Part shown: piece after piece, positions 46,814 to 56,082 of the stretch
Layout: every line of letters starts with the position of its first letter
How positions within the stretch are numbered: the stretch's first letter is position 1
NCBI GenBank assembly: GCA_030425705.1
Contig: JAUHZU010000002.1
Coordinates: forward strand, 62,001 to 126,000
Source: Phycisphaerae bacterium
GTDB lineage: Bacteria > Planctomycetota > Phycisphaerae > Phycisphaerales > Phycisphaeraceae
Length of the DNA: 64,000 nt
Direction: 5' to 3'
Notes under the pieces: generated by a model
The model's database searches: none
Told to the model about the DNA's origin: nothing
What the model saw: the letters and a program-made list of their open reading frames with translations, nothing else
Translations under genes and position numbers: made by a program

Positions 46814-49588
46814 TTACTCCACAAACAGGAACTCGTTGGTGTTGAAGAGCACCCGGCACAGGGCCTCGAGCCCGTGTTCCTCGATCAGCGCGATGCAGGC
46901 CTCCAACTCGTCGTCCGCGGGCTCGCGGCTGTAGAGCAGCGCGTAGGCCCGACGGACCTGCGCCGCCGGCCCGTCCCCCGCGTCTTCGATCAGGCGTTGT
47001 GCGAAGTGGTTCGCCTGGTCCACGACAAACGGGCTGTTGAGCAGGTTGAGTGCCTGCAACGCGGTGGTCGATCGTGGACGCTGCGGGGTGCCCTGCCCGC
47101 CATCCGGACAATCGAACCCGCCGAAGGTCAGGTCCCGTTCCATGCGGACGTGGTGGGCATAGACCATGCGTCGCCAGTCGTCGGGGCCGAAGGTGTGCTT
47201 GTGGTTGTAGACGCGCACGTAGTTTTCGTTGGGCTCGAAGAAGCTGAAGCCCGGGCCGTACATGGTGAGGTCGAGCTTGCCGGTGGCGAGCAGCATCGAA
47301 TCGCGGATCACCTCGGCCTCGTGCCGGCGGGGCTGGAACCGCCACAGCAGGGCATTGCCCGCGTCGATGCGTGCCGCGGATTCATCGGGGGCCGAGTCCT
47401 GCCGGAAGGTGCTGGAGCTAAGGATCAGCCGGTGGAGCTGCTTGATCGACCAGCCGCCCTCGACAAAACGCGACGCGAGGTAGTCCAGCAGCGCCGGGTG
47501 CGTGGGCTCGGCCCCCATCGCGCCGAAGTCGCTGGGCGTGGTGACCAGCCCGGCGCCGAAGTGGTACTGCCAGACACGGTTGACCATGACCCGCGCGGTG
47601 AGCGGGTGGTCGGGGTCGGCCAACGATCGGGCCAGCGCCAGCCGGCGGTTCTGTTCCGGCTCGTCGGGGGAGAGGCCGAGACTGCCGAGCACGGTGAGGG
47701 TGTCCGGCGCGACGACCTCTCGCTTCGCGGCCGGGTCGCCGCGGTACAGGCGGTGTGTCGGGCCGGGCTGCATGAACCGGCCGGCGTAGATCAGTTGCGG
47801 CCCGGCCTGTGCCCGCAGCGATGCGCGACGGTCCAGCAGCTCGGCGAGGCCCCCGACATCCTGCGCGGTCGGCGGGGTCTCTCCGGGCTGTACGCGGTCG
47901 CGTGATGTGGCAACGACCCGCCACTCGCCCGGCTCCAGCGCGACCTCGATGCGGTAGTCCGTTGCCAGGCGGTCGGCGTACCCGCCTGTCCGGTCGCGAC
48001 CCCACACCACGCGGTCGATCTCGTACACGCGGCCCAAGGTGATCTGTGCCCAGCCCCGGCCGTATTCGGCGCTGATCCAGCTAAAGTCGTTGCCGTAGTT
48101 CCCGTCGTTGAGGTGCGCGAGCTGGTGCTTGGGGTTGCCGACGTAGTCCCCGGAGCTGGTGGCGACGCCACCCGCCGAGGCCAATGCGATGTTCACGGGG
48201 GCTTTGCCGTCGGCCGCCGTCGGGTACACCTCTAGCTCGTCAATACACGGCTCGAACGTGTTGGTGGACTCGATCACGATCCGCACATACCGGGCGCTGA
48301 CCGGCGCGAACCGCTCCACGTTCCGCTCCGCGTTCACCGGGCCCCGGTGCGGCTCGGCCTCCGCCTGGATTCGGGCGAGGGGCTCATAGCCGTCGATCTC
48401 GGCATCCAGCAGACCGATCTCGGCACGGATCGACTCGAGTTCTGGGTGGACGGCGCTGGTCGGGCGTTCGCCGTGCTGCACCCCGGCGAAGAAGGCCTCC
48501 ATCGCGTAGTAGTCGCCGTGGAGGATCGGGTCGAACTTGTGGTGGTGGCAGCGGGCGCAGGCGACGGTGAGCCCCATGAATGTCGTCGAGGTCACGTTCA
48601 CCATGTCGGCCAGCTCGTTGCTGCGCTGCATCGCCGTGAGTACCGGGTCGGGGCTGCCCACGATGTCCTTGGTGCCCGCGACGAGGAAGCCCGTCGCCGC
48701 GTCTTCCCCAGTCGTGTCGCCGGCCAGTTGGTCGAGGATGAAACGGTCGTAGGGGACGTCGTCGTTAAACGCGCGGATGACGTAGTCGCGGTAGGGGTAC
48801 GCGTTGGGCCGGGGCGTGTTTGTCTCGAACCCGTTGGTGTCGGCGTAGCGGACGATGTCCAGCCAATGCCGGGCCCAGCGTTCGCCGTAGCGCGGCGAAT
48901 CGAGCAGCTCGTCGACCATCCGCGCGTACCAGTCGGGGCGCGGGTCGTTGACGTATTGCGACACCTGTTCGGGGGTCGGGGCCAGGCCGTGAAGCGTGAA
49001 GAAGACCCGGCGGATCAGCCGGCGGCGGTCGGCCTCGGGCGAGGGCTCGAGCCCGGCCGCGCGGAGCGCTTCAAGGATAAAGCCGTCGACCGGGTTCGCG
49101 CACCAGGGGTCCGCCGCAACGTCCGGCACGACCGGGTCGACCACGGGTTGGAGCGACCAGTGGTCGCGCTGCAGGAAGTCGTCGGTGTCACTCTCTCCCC
49201 CGGGCCAGTCGGCGCCCTCGTCGATCCACCGCCGGACGAGCGCGATCTGCGGTTCGCTGAGCGGGTCGCGGTTGAGCGGCATCTGCTTCAGACCGTCCGC
49301 GCCGGTCAGCGAATGCACGAGGTGGCTCGCCGCGCTGTCGCCGGGGACGACCCCGGGCTCTCCCGAGTCCCCGCCGCGCCACACGCTGGCCCGCCGGTCC
49401 AGCCGCACCCCCCCGCGCTGCCGGTCCTCGCCGTGACAGGCGTAGCAGTGCTGCTCGAAGATCGGTTGGATATCCCGGGCGAAATCGACCGGCTGCGCAT
49501 CGCCCTGCGCCCCCGCGGGACACGCAATCACGATCAGGCCCCCAAGCCCGACCATGAAGCGAAGCAACCTGTTGCTCAGTCGTGCCAA
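46814..49588 (-). CDS. Planctomycete PSD1 protein: cytochrome, DUF1549, discoidin and DUF1553 domains
   Basis: The 924-residue secreted protein starts at TTG 49588, because an AGGAGG lies 7 nt upstream and the resulting N-terminus (MARLSNRLLRFMVGLGGLIV) is a proper signal peptide. The mature part opens with a PSCyt1 domain having the haem motif CYACHG, then DUF1549 (NPVDGFILEALRAAGLE, YGERWARHWLDIVRYADTNG, DQLAGDTTG). An F5/8-type region of about 130 residues is inserted (ARYVRIVIESTNTFEP, DEIDRVVWGRDRTGGY-like). DUF1553 ends it (HPLTARVMVNRVWQYHFG, TTALQALNLLNSPFVV). Together with the downstream DUF1501 gene it forms the standard planctomycete pair of uncertain function near glycan-degradation genes. 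Confidence 0.9.
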   Translation of the reverse strand: MARLSNRLLRFMVGLGGLIVIACPAGAQGDAQPVDFARDIQPIFEQHCYACHGEDRQRGGVRLDRRASVWRGGDSGEPGVVPGDSAASHLVHSLTGADGLKQMPLNRDPLSEPQIALVRRWIDEGADWPGGESDTDDFLQRDHWSLQPVVDPVVPDVAADPWCANPVDGFILEALRAAGLEPSPEADRRRLIRRVFFTLHGLAPTPEQVSQYVNDPRPDWYARMVDELLDSPRYGERWARHWLDIVRYADTNGFETNTPRPNAYPYRDYVIRAFNDDVPYDRFILDQLAGDTTGEDAATGFLVAGTKDIVGSPDPVLTAMQRSNELADMVNVTSTTFMGLTVACARCHHHKFDPILHGDYYAMEAFFAGVQHGERPTSAVHPELESIRAEIGLLDAEIDGYEPLARIQAEAEPHRGPVNAERNVERFAPVSARYVRIVIESTNTFEPCIDELEVYPTAADGKAPVNIALASAGGVATSSGDYVGNPKHQLAHLNDGNYGNDFSWISAEYGRGWAQITLGRVYEIDRVVWGRDRTGGYADRLATDYRIEVALEPGEWRVVATSRDRVQPGETPPTAQDVGGLAELLDRRASLRAQAGPQLIYAGRFMQPGPTHRLYRGDPAAKREVVAPDTLTVLGSLGLSPDEPEQNRRLALARSLADPDHPLTARVMVNRVWQYHFGAGLVTTPSDFGAMGAEPTHPALLDYLASRFVEGGWSIKQLHRLILSSSTFRQDSAPDESAARIDAGNALLWRFQPRRHEAEVIRDSMLLATGKLDLTMYGPGFSFFEPNENYVRVYNHKHTFGPDDWRRMVYAHHVRMERDLTFGGFDCPDGGQGTPQRPRSTTALQALNLLNSPFVVDQANHFAQRLIEDAGDGPAAQVRRAYALLYSREPADDELEACIALIEEHGLEALCRVLFNTNEFLFVE

Positions 49589-49595
49589 ATGTCGG

Positions 49596-49601
49596 CCTCC
49601 T
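49596..49601 (-). promoter_or_regulatory. Ribosome binding site fixing a TTG start
   Basis: AGGAGG on the minus strand, 7 nt before TTG 49588 of the PSD1 gene. The nearest ATG (49555) has no ribosome site. Confidence 0.7.
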
Positions 49602-49836
49602 GTGCGAACCCGATCGGATTGCCGAATCGTGCTAACCGTTGAAGTGAGTCCGGGCTGGCGCCTCGGCCCGAATGAGGCGTTAGTCGTCCCAAGACCGGAC
49701 TGCATGATCCTACAGGCGCAGACGCGAGACCACACCGATCGTTTCGCCGAGATTTGCTCATGCTGTGCCGTTGCGCAAAGATCCGGGTTGTGGCTTCGTA
49801 AATCATCTCGGGCCTCGCCGCGAGCCATCACGGCCG

Positions 49837-51684
49837 CTACTCGGCGGGATTGCCCCAGACCTCGACCGATCGCAGGTGGAAGTAGGTCGGCTCGTCCCGC
49901 TCGATCCTCAGGCGGACATACCGCGCCGTCCGGCCGGGCACTTGGATCCCCGCCTGCGGCCGAGTAATCGGTACGGTCCATCGGCGGCGGGTGTCGTCGG
50001 CTCGCCAAACAGTGTCCCAGCCCACGCCGTCGACTGAGATGGATACGCTGAGCCCTGCCGACTTCGCCTCATAGAGCGGTCGGTTCTCGATCAGCACGCC
50101 GGTCACCTCGTAGACACCGCCCAGGTCGATCGTGACCCATGGGTGCTCTTCTTCAAGCGTGTGAAACGCGAATTCCGGGGCGTCTTCCGCCCCGCCGAGC
50201 AGATAGGCGTGGTGGTCCGGGTTGTCCCAGTGCGCTACTGAGCTTGTGGTGAACCTCGCATGCCGCGAGACCACCGCACCGAAGCGTTCGTCGCTCTCGA
50301 ACAGGTGAACGGGCCCACCGGGCTCGGCGAGACGGTTGACAGCACCTTCTACCGTCAGCTCGATCACGGTGTTGATCGGGTCGCGCGCCTCGGCGGGCAG
50401 GCCGACACTTAGCCGGCCCGATGCGTCCTGTGACCACTGCACCTCGGCGTCTCCAGTCAGGAGACGCGCGTCGGTGATCCGCTGACCGTAAGCGGGCAGA
50501 ACGAGTTGCCCCAGCGGCCAGTTGAAGACGTGCAGGTAGATCTTGTTGCCACGGCAGGTACTCCCCCCCCACTCGCCCGGCCGCCAGGGCCCGCCCCGGG
50601 TGCCATAGACCGTGTGCCCGTAATCATCGAGCCATGCGCCCATCTCACGCAGCCGCTCCGCCTGCTCGGAGTCGACCACGCCCAGCTCGGTCGGCCCCAC
50701 GTTGAACAGCAGGTTCCCGTCGCCGGCCGCGCAGTAGACCAGCGAGCGCAGGCAACTCGCCAGCGACTTGACCGTGTCGTTGGGTTTCCAGGCCCACTGC
50801 GTGCCGATCGTCATGCACGTTTCCCAGGGGGTCGCACGGTTGAACGTGCCGAGCTTCTGCTCCGGCGTCAGGTAGTCGCCCGAGTCCAGATCGGTGGCGT
50901 GATCGCCGCGCATCGCGCGGTTGTTGATGAGGATGTCCGGGTCCAACTCGCGGACGAAGGCGACCAGGTCTTCCCCCCGCTCATCTGTCCACGTCCCCGA
51001 CTCCCACGCCCCGTCGAACCAGATCAGCTCCGGCTCAAACCGTGTGATGAGTTCGGCGAGCTGGGCCTTCATATAGTCCACGTACACGTTCAGGTCCGGC
51101 TCGACCCCATCGGGCAGCGCTTCGCCCGCCCCTCCGAACTGCGGGTTCTGCGGGTAGTAGTGCGGGTGGTACCAATCCAGAACCGAGTAGTAGAGGCCGA
51201 AGTGCAGCCCGCGCGATCGGCAGGCCTCCGCCAGCTCCGCGACGACGTCCCGCGCGAACGGTGTGGCCATGATGTCGAAGTCGGTTTCGACCGTGTCCCA
51301 CATGCAGAAGCCGTCGTGGTGCTTGGTGGTGAAGACGACATACTTCATCCCCGCGTCGACCGCGAGTTGCGCGATCGCGTCCGCATCAAACCCGACCGGG
51401 TCAAACCGCAGGTAAAGGTTGTCGTACTCCTCCCGCGGGGTCACGACACCACGGGACCAGCCGATCTCGTGGCCCGTCAGGCTTACGGGTGCCCAGTGGA
51501 TGAACATCCCAAACCGCGCATCGGTAAACCACGCGAGGCGGTCGTCTGCGGCCTGGGGCGGGGCTTCCGCACGGGCGAGTGTGTGTGTGGGGGTCCCCGG
51601 TGCAGCGTGTCCGGTCGTGCAGGCCAACAGGAGTGCCGCCAGCCCGCACAAGCAGCCGAGAACGTCGTGACGAAGTGTCATCAT
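49837..51684 (-). CDS. Alpha-L-fucosidase lipoprotein, GH29, with C-terminal discoidin domain
   Basis: The 615-residue enzyme has a lipoprotein signal with lipobox LLLAC (Cys about 22). The GH29 domain follows: ARFGMFIHWAPVSLTGHEIGW, VFTTKHHDGFCMWDT, LHFGLYYSVLDWYHP and IWFDGAWE with the catalytic Asp near residue 224. A C-terminal domain of about 120 residues (ARYVRLRIERDEPTYFHLRSV) is discoidin-like and could bind the polymer. It removes terminal L-fucose from fucosylated or fucoidan-type glycans at the cell surface. The ATG pair at 51684/51681 follows AGGA by 5 nt. It feeds the L-fucose pathway encoded downstream. Confidence 0.9.
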   Translation of the reverse strand: MMTLRHDVLGCLCGLAALLLACTTGHAAPGTPTHTLARAEAPPQAADDRLAWFTDARFGMFIHWAPVSLTGHEIGWSRGVVTPREEYDNLYLRFDPVGFDADAIAQLAVDAGMKYVVFTTKHHDGFCMWDTVETDFDIMATPFARDVVAELAEACRSRGLHFGLYYSVLDWYHPHYYPQNPQFGGAGEALPDGVEPDLNVYVDYMKAQLAELITRFEPELIWFDGAWESGTWTDERGEDLVAFVRELDPDILINNRAMRGDHATDLDSGDYLTPEQKLGTFNRATPWETCMTIGTQWAWKPNDTVKSLASCLRSLVYCAAGDGNLLFNVGPTELGVVDSEQAERLREMGAWLDDYGHTVYGTRGGPWRPGEWGGSTCRGNKIYLHVFNWPLGQLVLPAYGQRITDARLLTGDAEVQWSQDASGRLSVGLPAEARDPINTVIELTVEGAVNRLAEPGGPVHLFESDERFGAVVSRHARFTTSSVAHWDNPDHHAYLLGGAEDAPEFAFHTLEEEHPWVTIDLGGVYEVTGVLIENRPLYEAKSAGLSVSISVDGVGWDTVWRADDTRRRWTVPITRPQAGIQVPGRTARYVRLRIERDEPTYFHLRSVEVWGNPAE

Positions 51685-51783
51685 GTGATCCTGAGCATAC
51701 AAGAGCCGTGTCGTCACAAACCCCGGGTAGCGAAAACCGCGGGCGCTGCAGCCGAGCGCCCGTGGTGAAGGAGGGTGGGCGAT

Positions 51784-52449
51784 CTACTTCCGGCGGCGGG
51801 CCACGAGCAGGCCGCCGAGGCCGAGCAACGCCAGCGAGCCGGGCTCGGGCACTTCGTTGACACTGACCGCATCGACCAGCAGGTCGTTGTCGATGGATGA
51901 GCCGGCCCCGAGGTTGTCCGAGATCGTCAGCGCGGTGGTCGTGCCCGTCGCCACGAAGTTGAACGAATGGGTGGTCCATGCACCATCGGTTGCTCCTTGG
52001 GTCAAGGAATTGATCCCACCCGCATCGACCGTGACGCTTTGCTGGCCCGAAGAGAAGGCGCCGGCGATCGAGAACTGGACCGTGTATTCCTGCCCGATGA
52101 CCGTCGCGAGGTCTTGGGACAGCATCCCGGTCCCCGCGCCCTGGTTTGCGTTAAACGCGACAAACTGTGTGCCGTCGACGGCCTCGTTCGTGCCCGGGGC
52201 GACCGCCCCGGTCAGGCCGACGCCAAAGAACGTCCGGTCATGCAGGAAGACATTGCTGGTGCCTCCCAGCCCGTCGAGGTCGCGGGTCACCGTCCAGCCG
52301 CTGAGGGCTGGGTTGGCGTCCGTGCTGGTGCCGTCGGCGATGTCGGACAGCTCGAAGCTCCCGTTGGTCACCAGATCCGCGCCGGCGAAGCCTGCGAAGG
52401 CGGTGAAACAGGCGGCCAGAGCCAGCATCCGGTCTTTACGATTCAGCAT
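51784..52449 (-). CDS. Secreted PEP-CTERM protein
   Basis: The 221-residue product has a signal peptide (MLNRKDRMLALAACFTAF), a beta-sandwich body beginning DLVTNGSFELSD and the C-terminal tag VPEPGSLALLGLGGLL followed by VARRRK. The NGSFE start is typical of DUF642-like or carbohydrate-binding-like domains. GGAGGA lies 6 nt before ATG 52449. Its promoter at 52517-52544 resembles the fucose operon promoter. It is divergent from a prepilin gene. Confidence 0.87.
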   Translation of the reverse strand: MLNRKDRMLALAACFTAFAGFAGADLVTNGSFELSDIADGTSTDANPALSGWTVTRDLDGLGGTSNVFLHDRTFFGVGLTGAVAPGTNEAVDGTQFVAFNANQGAGTGMLSQDLATVIGQEYTVQFSIAGAFSSGQQSVTVDAGGINSLTQGATDGAWTTHSFNFVATGTTTALTISDNLGAGSSIDNDLLVDAVSVNEVPEPGSLALLGLGGLLVARRRK

Positions 52450-52516
52450 GTCGAGTCCTCCAATAGCAGTGATGAGATAGAAAGGGGTGCCGGGAACGCC
52501 CCGCGACACAACAAAT

Positions 52517-52544
52517 ATAATATCTAATTTATGGGCTCCGTCAA
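52517..52544 (-). promoter_or_regulatory. Promoter of the PEP-CTERM gene, AT-rich shared motif
   Basis: On the minus strand TTGACG (52539-52544), a 16-bp spacer and TATTAT (52517-52522). An AGAT lies 13 bp after the -35, as in the operon promoter at 61178-61206. Confidence 0.6.
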
Positions 52545-52583
52545 GCCTATTTTTTCTGTTATCGATGTTTTTTTAGACAAATT

Positions 52584-52637
52584 AAAGGAGGATCGATGGC
52601 ACTTGACAGAGATGTCGCGGAAGATAATATATTATAG
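52584..52637 (+). other. Ribosome site with a 13-codon frame in the divergent region
   Basis: AAAGGAGG at 52584-52591 is a consensus ribosome site, and ATG 52596 opens [13 protein letters not shown] then TAG. The -35 of the prepilin promoter lies inside the frame, so it would only be translated from an upstream start. It may be a gene remnant, a leader peptide, or chance. Confidence 0.25.
52603..52635 (+). promoter_or_regulatory. Promoter and AT-rich palindrome before the prepilin gene
   Basis: TTGACA at 52603-52608, then TAATAT at 52625-52630 (16-bp spacer). The -10 lies in a perfect 12-bp palindrome ATAATATATTAT (52624-52635), preceded by AGAT 13 bp after the -35. Confidence 0.6.
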
Positions 52638-52701
52638 ATCGCCATGTGCCCCCGCATTTGCCGTGATCAATCGTCACATCGCCCTATCAATTGAGGTCCC
52701 C

Positions 52702-53508
52702 ATGAAACGCCACGCCTTTACCCTGATCGAACTGCTGGTCGTGATCTCCATTATCGCCCTGTTGATCGCCATCCTACTGCCTGCCCTGGGCAGTGCCCGC
52801 AAGTCGGCCCGGCTGTCGCAGTGCCTCTCCAACCAGTCGCAGTACGGCAAAGCGATCTACGCCTACGCCGCAGACAACCGCCAGAACCTGCCCGCCCATG
52901 AAAACTGGTACAACCTTGCGGGACCGGCCGGGTCGGCGACCGGCGCGGCGATCTGGCCTGTCCTTTCTCAGAGCGGGCTCGCCAGCGAGGTAGGAAGCAA
53001 CGGCGTCATCGCAGCGCGGGCACTCAACGAGTACCTTGGCGATAGCGCCGATGCCTCGCGCTGCCCCGAAGACAAGGGCGACGCTTTCTTCCCAGATGTC
53101 GAAAACGCCTTTGAGGACTACGGCAACAGCTACATCCCCCAGTGGAAGGACGGCACCGGCGTGCCCTATTTCGGCGTGGTGCAGGTGTTTGGGGCGTCGA
53201 CCCTGGATGCCTCGGGACGCCGGCAGGTCATCGACGGCCGTGAGCCGGCCAACATGGACTCGGGCGTGCGCAACGGGGGCGTGCTCTACAACTTTGGCTG
53301 GTCCAACAAGATCCTCATGGGCGACTACCCGTGGCACGGCAACCGGGACCTGGCCGACCCGCGCAACCAGTGGCACCTCCGCAGCTCGGAGACCAAGCGG
53401 CTGGCCGTCCTGCTCTTCGGCGACGGGCACGCCGAGTATTTCGAGTTCGACAGCGACTACGGTGACCTCAACGCACCGGTCGACCCGACCGAGAACGGCT
53501 TTTGGTAG
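52702..53508 (+). CDS. Prepilin-like protein with H-X9-DG type C-terminus
   Basis: The 268-residue protein has the class III signal [20 protein letters not shown] with the Glu after the processed Phe, then an alpha-helical stalk ([22 protein letters not shown]) and a soluble domain. Near the end comes [19 protein letters not shown], the planctomycete pseudopilin DGH pattern. Such proteins are abundant in planctomycetes and are probably surface or pseudopilus components. GAGG precedes ATG 52702. It diverges from the PEP-CTERM gene through two similar promoters. Confidence 0.85.
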   Translation: MKRHAFTLIELLVVISIIALLIAILLPALGSARKSARLSQCLSNQSQYGKAIYAYAADNRQNLPAHENWYNLAGPAGSATGAAIWPVLSQSGLASEVGSNGVIAARALNEYLGDSADASRCPEDKGDAFFPDVENAFEDYGNSYIPQWKDGTGVPYFGVVQVFGASTLDASGRRQVIDGREPANMDSGVRNGGVLYNFGWSNKILMGDYPWHGNRDLADPRNQWHLRSSETKRLAVLLFGDGHAEYFEFDSDYGDLNAPVDPTENGFW

Positions 53509-53558
53509 TCGCAGTACTTCTTGGATTCTGGCGCGTAGGTTTCAACGGACGCATGTGA

Positions 53559-55085
53559 TCAGATCAGCCTAAGGATGGCCTGCGCTGCACGGTCCAACTC
53601 CCGCTGGCGGTCGGCCAGAGCAGGGTCGGCCAGGTCTTCGTCGAAGCCCGGGACGATCGACGCCATGCGCGCCCGGCCGTCGGGTGTCGCCAGCCGGTCG
53701 GCGAAGCATTGCCGGACGACCTGCAGGATGATGTGCGTCGAGACCGAGGCGCCGGGCGATGCGCCGAGCAGCGCGGAGACGGTGCGATGGGCGTCGGTTA
53801 CGACCTCGGTGCCGAAGTGCACGATGCCCGCGTCGCCGTCCTCTTTCTTGATGGCCTGCACCCGGATGCCGGCGTCCAGGAGCCGCCAGTCCTCGGGGCG
53901 GGCGTCGGGGTAGAAGTGCCGCAGCTCGGCGATGCGCGAGCTCATGCGCTGCAGCCCCTGCTGGATGAGGTAACGCACCAGCGGCAGGTTGCCCAGGCCG
54001 ACGCGGACCAGCGACAGGAGGTTGTCCGGCCTGACCGAGCGCAGCAGGTCCGTGCGCCTGCCGGTTTTGTGCAGGAATCTGGTGGTCCACCCGCCGAACG
54101 GCCCGAAGAGCAGGACCTCTTGGCCGTCGATCACGCGCAGGTCCAGGTGCGGGACCGCCATTGTTGGCGCGGAGCCGGGCGACATGCCGTATACCTTCGC
54201 GCGGTGCTGGGCGACGACGTCCGGCCGATCGCAGATGAGCCAGCGCCCGCCGACCGGGAACCCGCCGAACCCCTTGGCTTCGGGGATGCCGGACTTCTGG
54301 AGCAGCGGCAGGCTCCCGCCCCCGGCACCGATGAAGACGAAGCCCGCGTGGCGGACGATGCGCTGGCCCGTGCTGACCGAACGGATCGTGACGTCCCACC
54401 GCCCGTCGCCACGGCGCGTCAGCCCCTCGACGCGGTGCCCCGGTGTTGCCAGGCAGCCGGGCTGCCGCCCGAGCCAGCGCACCGCCTGGCCGGCCAACGC
54501 CCCGAAGTTCACGTCTGTCCCGGCGTCCATGCGGGTCGCGGCGATCGGCTCGCCGGGGTCGCGCCCTTCCAGCAGGAGCGGTGCCCACCGACGGATCTCG
54601 TCGCGGTCCTCGGTATAGGTCATGTCCGCGAAGAAGTGGTGGCGGGACATCTGCTCGTAGCGCGAGCGGAGGAAGTCGACCTGGTCCTGCCCATAGACAA
54701 AGCTGATGTGCGGGACCGGCTGGATGAAGCCGGAGGGGTCTTCGATGACGCCCGCTTTGACGAGCGTGGCCCAGAACTGTTTGGAGGACTCGAACTGGTG
54801 GAAGATCTCGATCGCCTTGGCGACATCGACCTCGCCGTCGGCGCCGCGGTCGGGCGTGTAGCTCAGCTCGCAGATGCCGGCGTGCCCGGTGCCCGCGTTG
54901 TTCCAGCCGTTGGACGCTTCCTGCGCGTAGTCGTCGGCGGCCTCGTAGAGCTCGATCCTGAGCGCGGGGTCCAGCAGCTTCAGCATCGCGCCGAGCGTCG
55001 CGGACATGATGCCGCTGCCGATAAGCAGCACGTCGGGCGGGGTCTGAGGGTAGACGGTGTCGGGTCTCACGGGTGTCCGGATCAT
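53559..55085 (-). CDS. Malate:quinone oxidoreductase family protein (possible L-lactate:quinone oxidoreductase)
   Basis: The 508-residue flavoprotein is of the Mqo family: DVLLIGSGIMSATLGAMLK binds FAD, followed by NGWNNAGTGHAGICELSYTP, FIGAGGGSLPLLQKSGI, and C-terminal DAGIRVQAIKKEDGDAGIVHFGTEVV and LLGASPGASVST. Mqo oxidises malate to oxaloacetate at the membrane, passing electrons to quinone. A homologue in Staphylococcus aureus (Lqo, formerly Mqo2) oxidises L-lactate instead. As the last gene of a fucose operon whose pathway ends in pyruvate and L-lactate, that specificity would fit here, but this is inference. ATG 55085 follows the amidohydrolase by 15 bp. Confidence 0.82.
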   Translation of the reverse strand: MIRTPVRPDTVYPQTPPDVLLIGSGIMSATLGAMLKLLDPALRIELYEAADDYAQEASNGWNNAGTGHAGICELSYTPDRGADGEVDVAKAIEIFHQFESSKQFWATLVKAGVIEDPSGFIQPVPHISFVYGQDQVDFLRSRYEQMSRHHFFADMTYTEDRDEIRRWAPLLLEGRDPGEPIAATRMDAGTDVNFGALAGQAVRWLGRQPGCLATPGHRVEGLTRRGDGRWDVTIRSVSTGQRIVRHAGFVFIGAGGGSLPLLQKSGIPEAKGFGGFPVGGRWLICDRPDVVAQHRAKVYGMSPGSAPTMAVPHLDLRVIDGQEVLLFGPFGGWTTRFLHKTGRRTDLLRSVRPDNLLSLVRVGLGNLPLVRYLIQQGLQRMSSRIAELRHFYPDARPEDWRLLDAGIRVQAIKKEDGDAGIVHFGTEVVTDAHRTVSALLGASPGASVSTHIILQVVRQCFADRLATPDGRARMASIVPGFDEDLADPALADRQRELDRAAQAILRLI

Positions 55086-55100
55086 GTCTTTTGGCCGGGG

Positions 55101-56045
55101 CTATCCCTCGGTGATGCGAGGGATCGGCTTGGCCGGTGCTGGGGTATCGGCGGGGAAGCCGTAGAGCCGCCGGGCGTTGCCGGCGAGGACGCGGGCCTTG
55201 TCGGTTTCGCTGATGCGGTCCGTGTCGCGCAGGAACGCGAGCGACTGGTCGTAGGTGAAGTCGGTCATCGTGCGGGGCCAGTCCGAGCCCCACATGATCT
55301 TGTCGGCACCGATGTGTTCGATAGCTTCGCAGACGGCATCGAGCGCGGGAGCGAACCCGGTGCCGTGGGCGCGGTAGAGCCAGACGATCCCGCCGGTCTC
55401 GATGTAGACGTTTTCGTACCGGCACAGCTCGAGCTGACCGGGCCAGCCGCCGCGGCTGGGCATGCCGAAGTGACCCACGGCGACCTTCAACGCCGGGAAT
55501 CGATCGAGCACGCGCCTCATCGCGGGGACCTGCGCTTCGTCCTCGCAGAGATCGATCGCCAGCACCGCGCCCGCGTCGTGCACCTGTTCATAAGCGGCCA
55601 TGAATCTGATGTCGTCCAGCGTGGTGGTTCCGGTCAGGTGCATGGCCGGCAGCTTGATGCCCCGGAAGCCGCGCGACAGCAACGCCCCGACCTCGGCGGC
55701 GACGCCATCGGCGTTGAACCAATCCGGCAGGGCGTGCATGAAGAACCGGCCGGGGTAGCGCGACGCGGTCTCCAACAGGTAGTCGTTCTGCTCGCCGTCG
55801 AGGTACTCCTGCACGACGACCGCGCCGCCGACACCCGCCGCCTCCATCTCGGCGATGAAGTATTCGGCGCGCGCCCGGCAGTCGAGCATGTACGCGGGCA
55901 TGCCGAGCACGTCGTTGTCGCCGATGCGGACGACGCCGTTGGCGACCGGCACGACGGGCGTCTTGCCCTGCACGGTGCCGTGCACGCGGTCCCAGAGGTG
56001 CATGTGCGCGTCGATCACGGGGTGTGGGGGGTTGTGTGCGTTCAT
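55101..56045 (-). CDS. Amidohydrolase-family lactonase (L-fuconolactonase candidate)
   Basis: The 314-residue protein is an amidohydrolase_2 TIM barrel. It opens PVIDAHMHLWD (metal-binding HxH), has GFRGIKLPA and LKVAVGHFGMP, and ends in IMWGSDWPRTM with the catalytic aspartate. L-fuconolactonase and related sugar lactonases belong to this family; dicarboxylate hydrolases do too. Position between the FAH hydrolase and Mqo genes supports L-fuconolactone hydrolysis. Predicted cytoplasmic. Confidence 0.75.
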   Translation of the reverse strand: MNAHNPPHPVIDAHMHLWDRVHGTVQGKTPVVPVANGVVRIGDNDVLGMPAYMLDCRARAEYFIAEMEAAGVGGAVVVQEYLDGEQNDYLLETASRYPGRFFMHALPDWFNADGVAAEVGALLSRGFRGIKLPAMHLTGTTTLDDIRFMAAYEQVHDAGAVLAIDLCEDEAQVPAMRRVLDRFPALKVAVGHFGMPSRGGWPGQLELCRYENVYIETGGIVWLYRAHGTGFAPALDAVCEAIEHIGADKIMWGSDWPRTMTDFTYDQSLAFLRDTDRISETDKARVLAGNARRLYGFPADTPAPAKPIPRITEG

Positions 56046-56082
56046 GAAGACAGCGTAGGGAGCGGTCTGTGTGCTGCCAACG

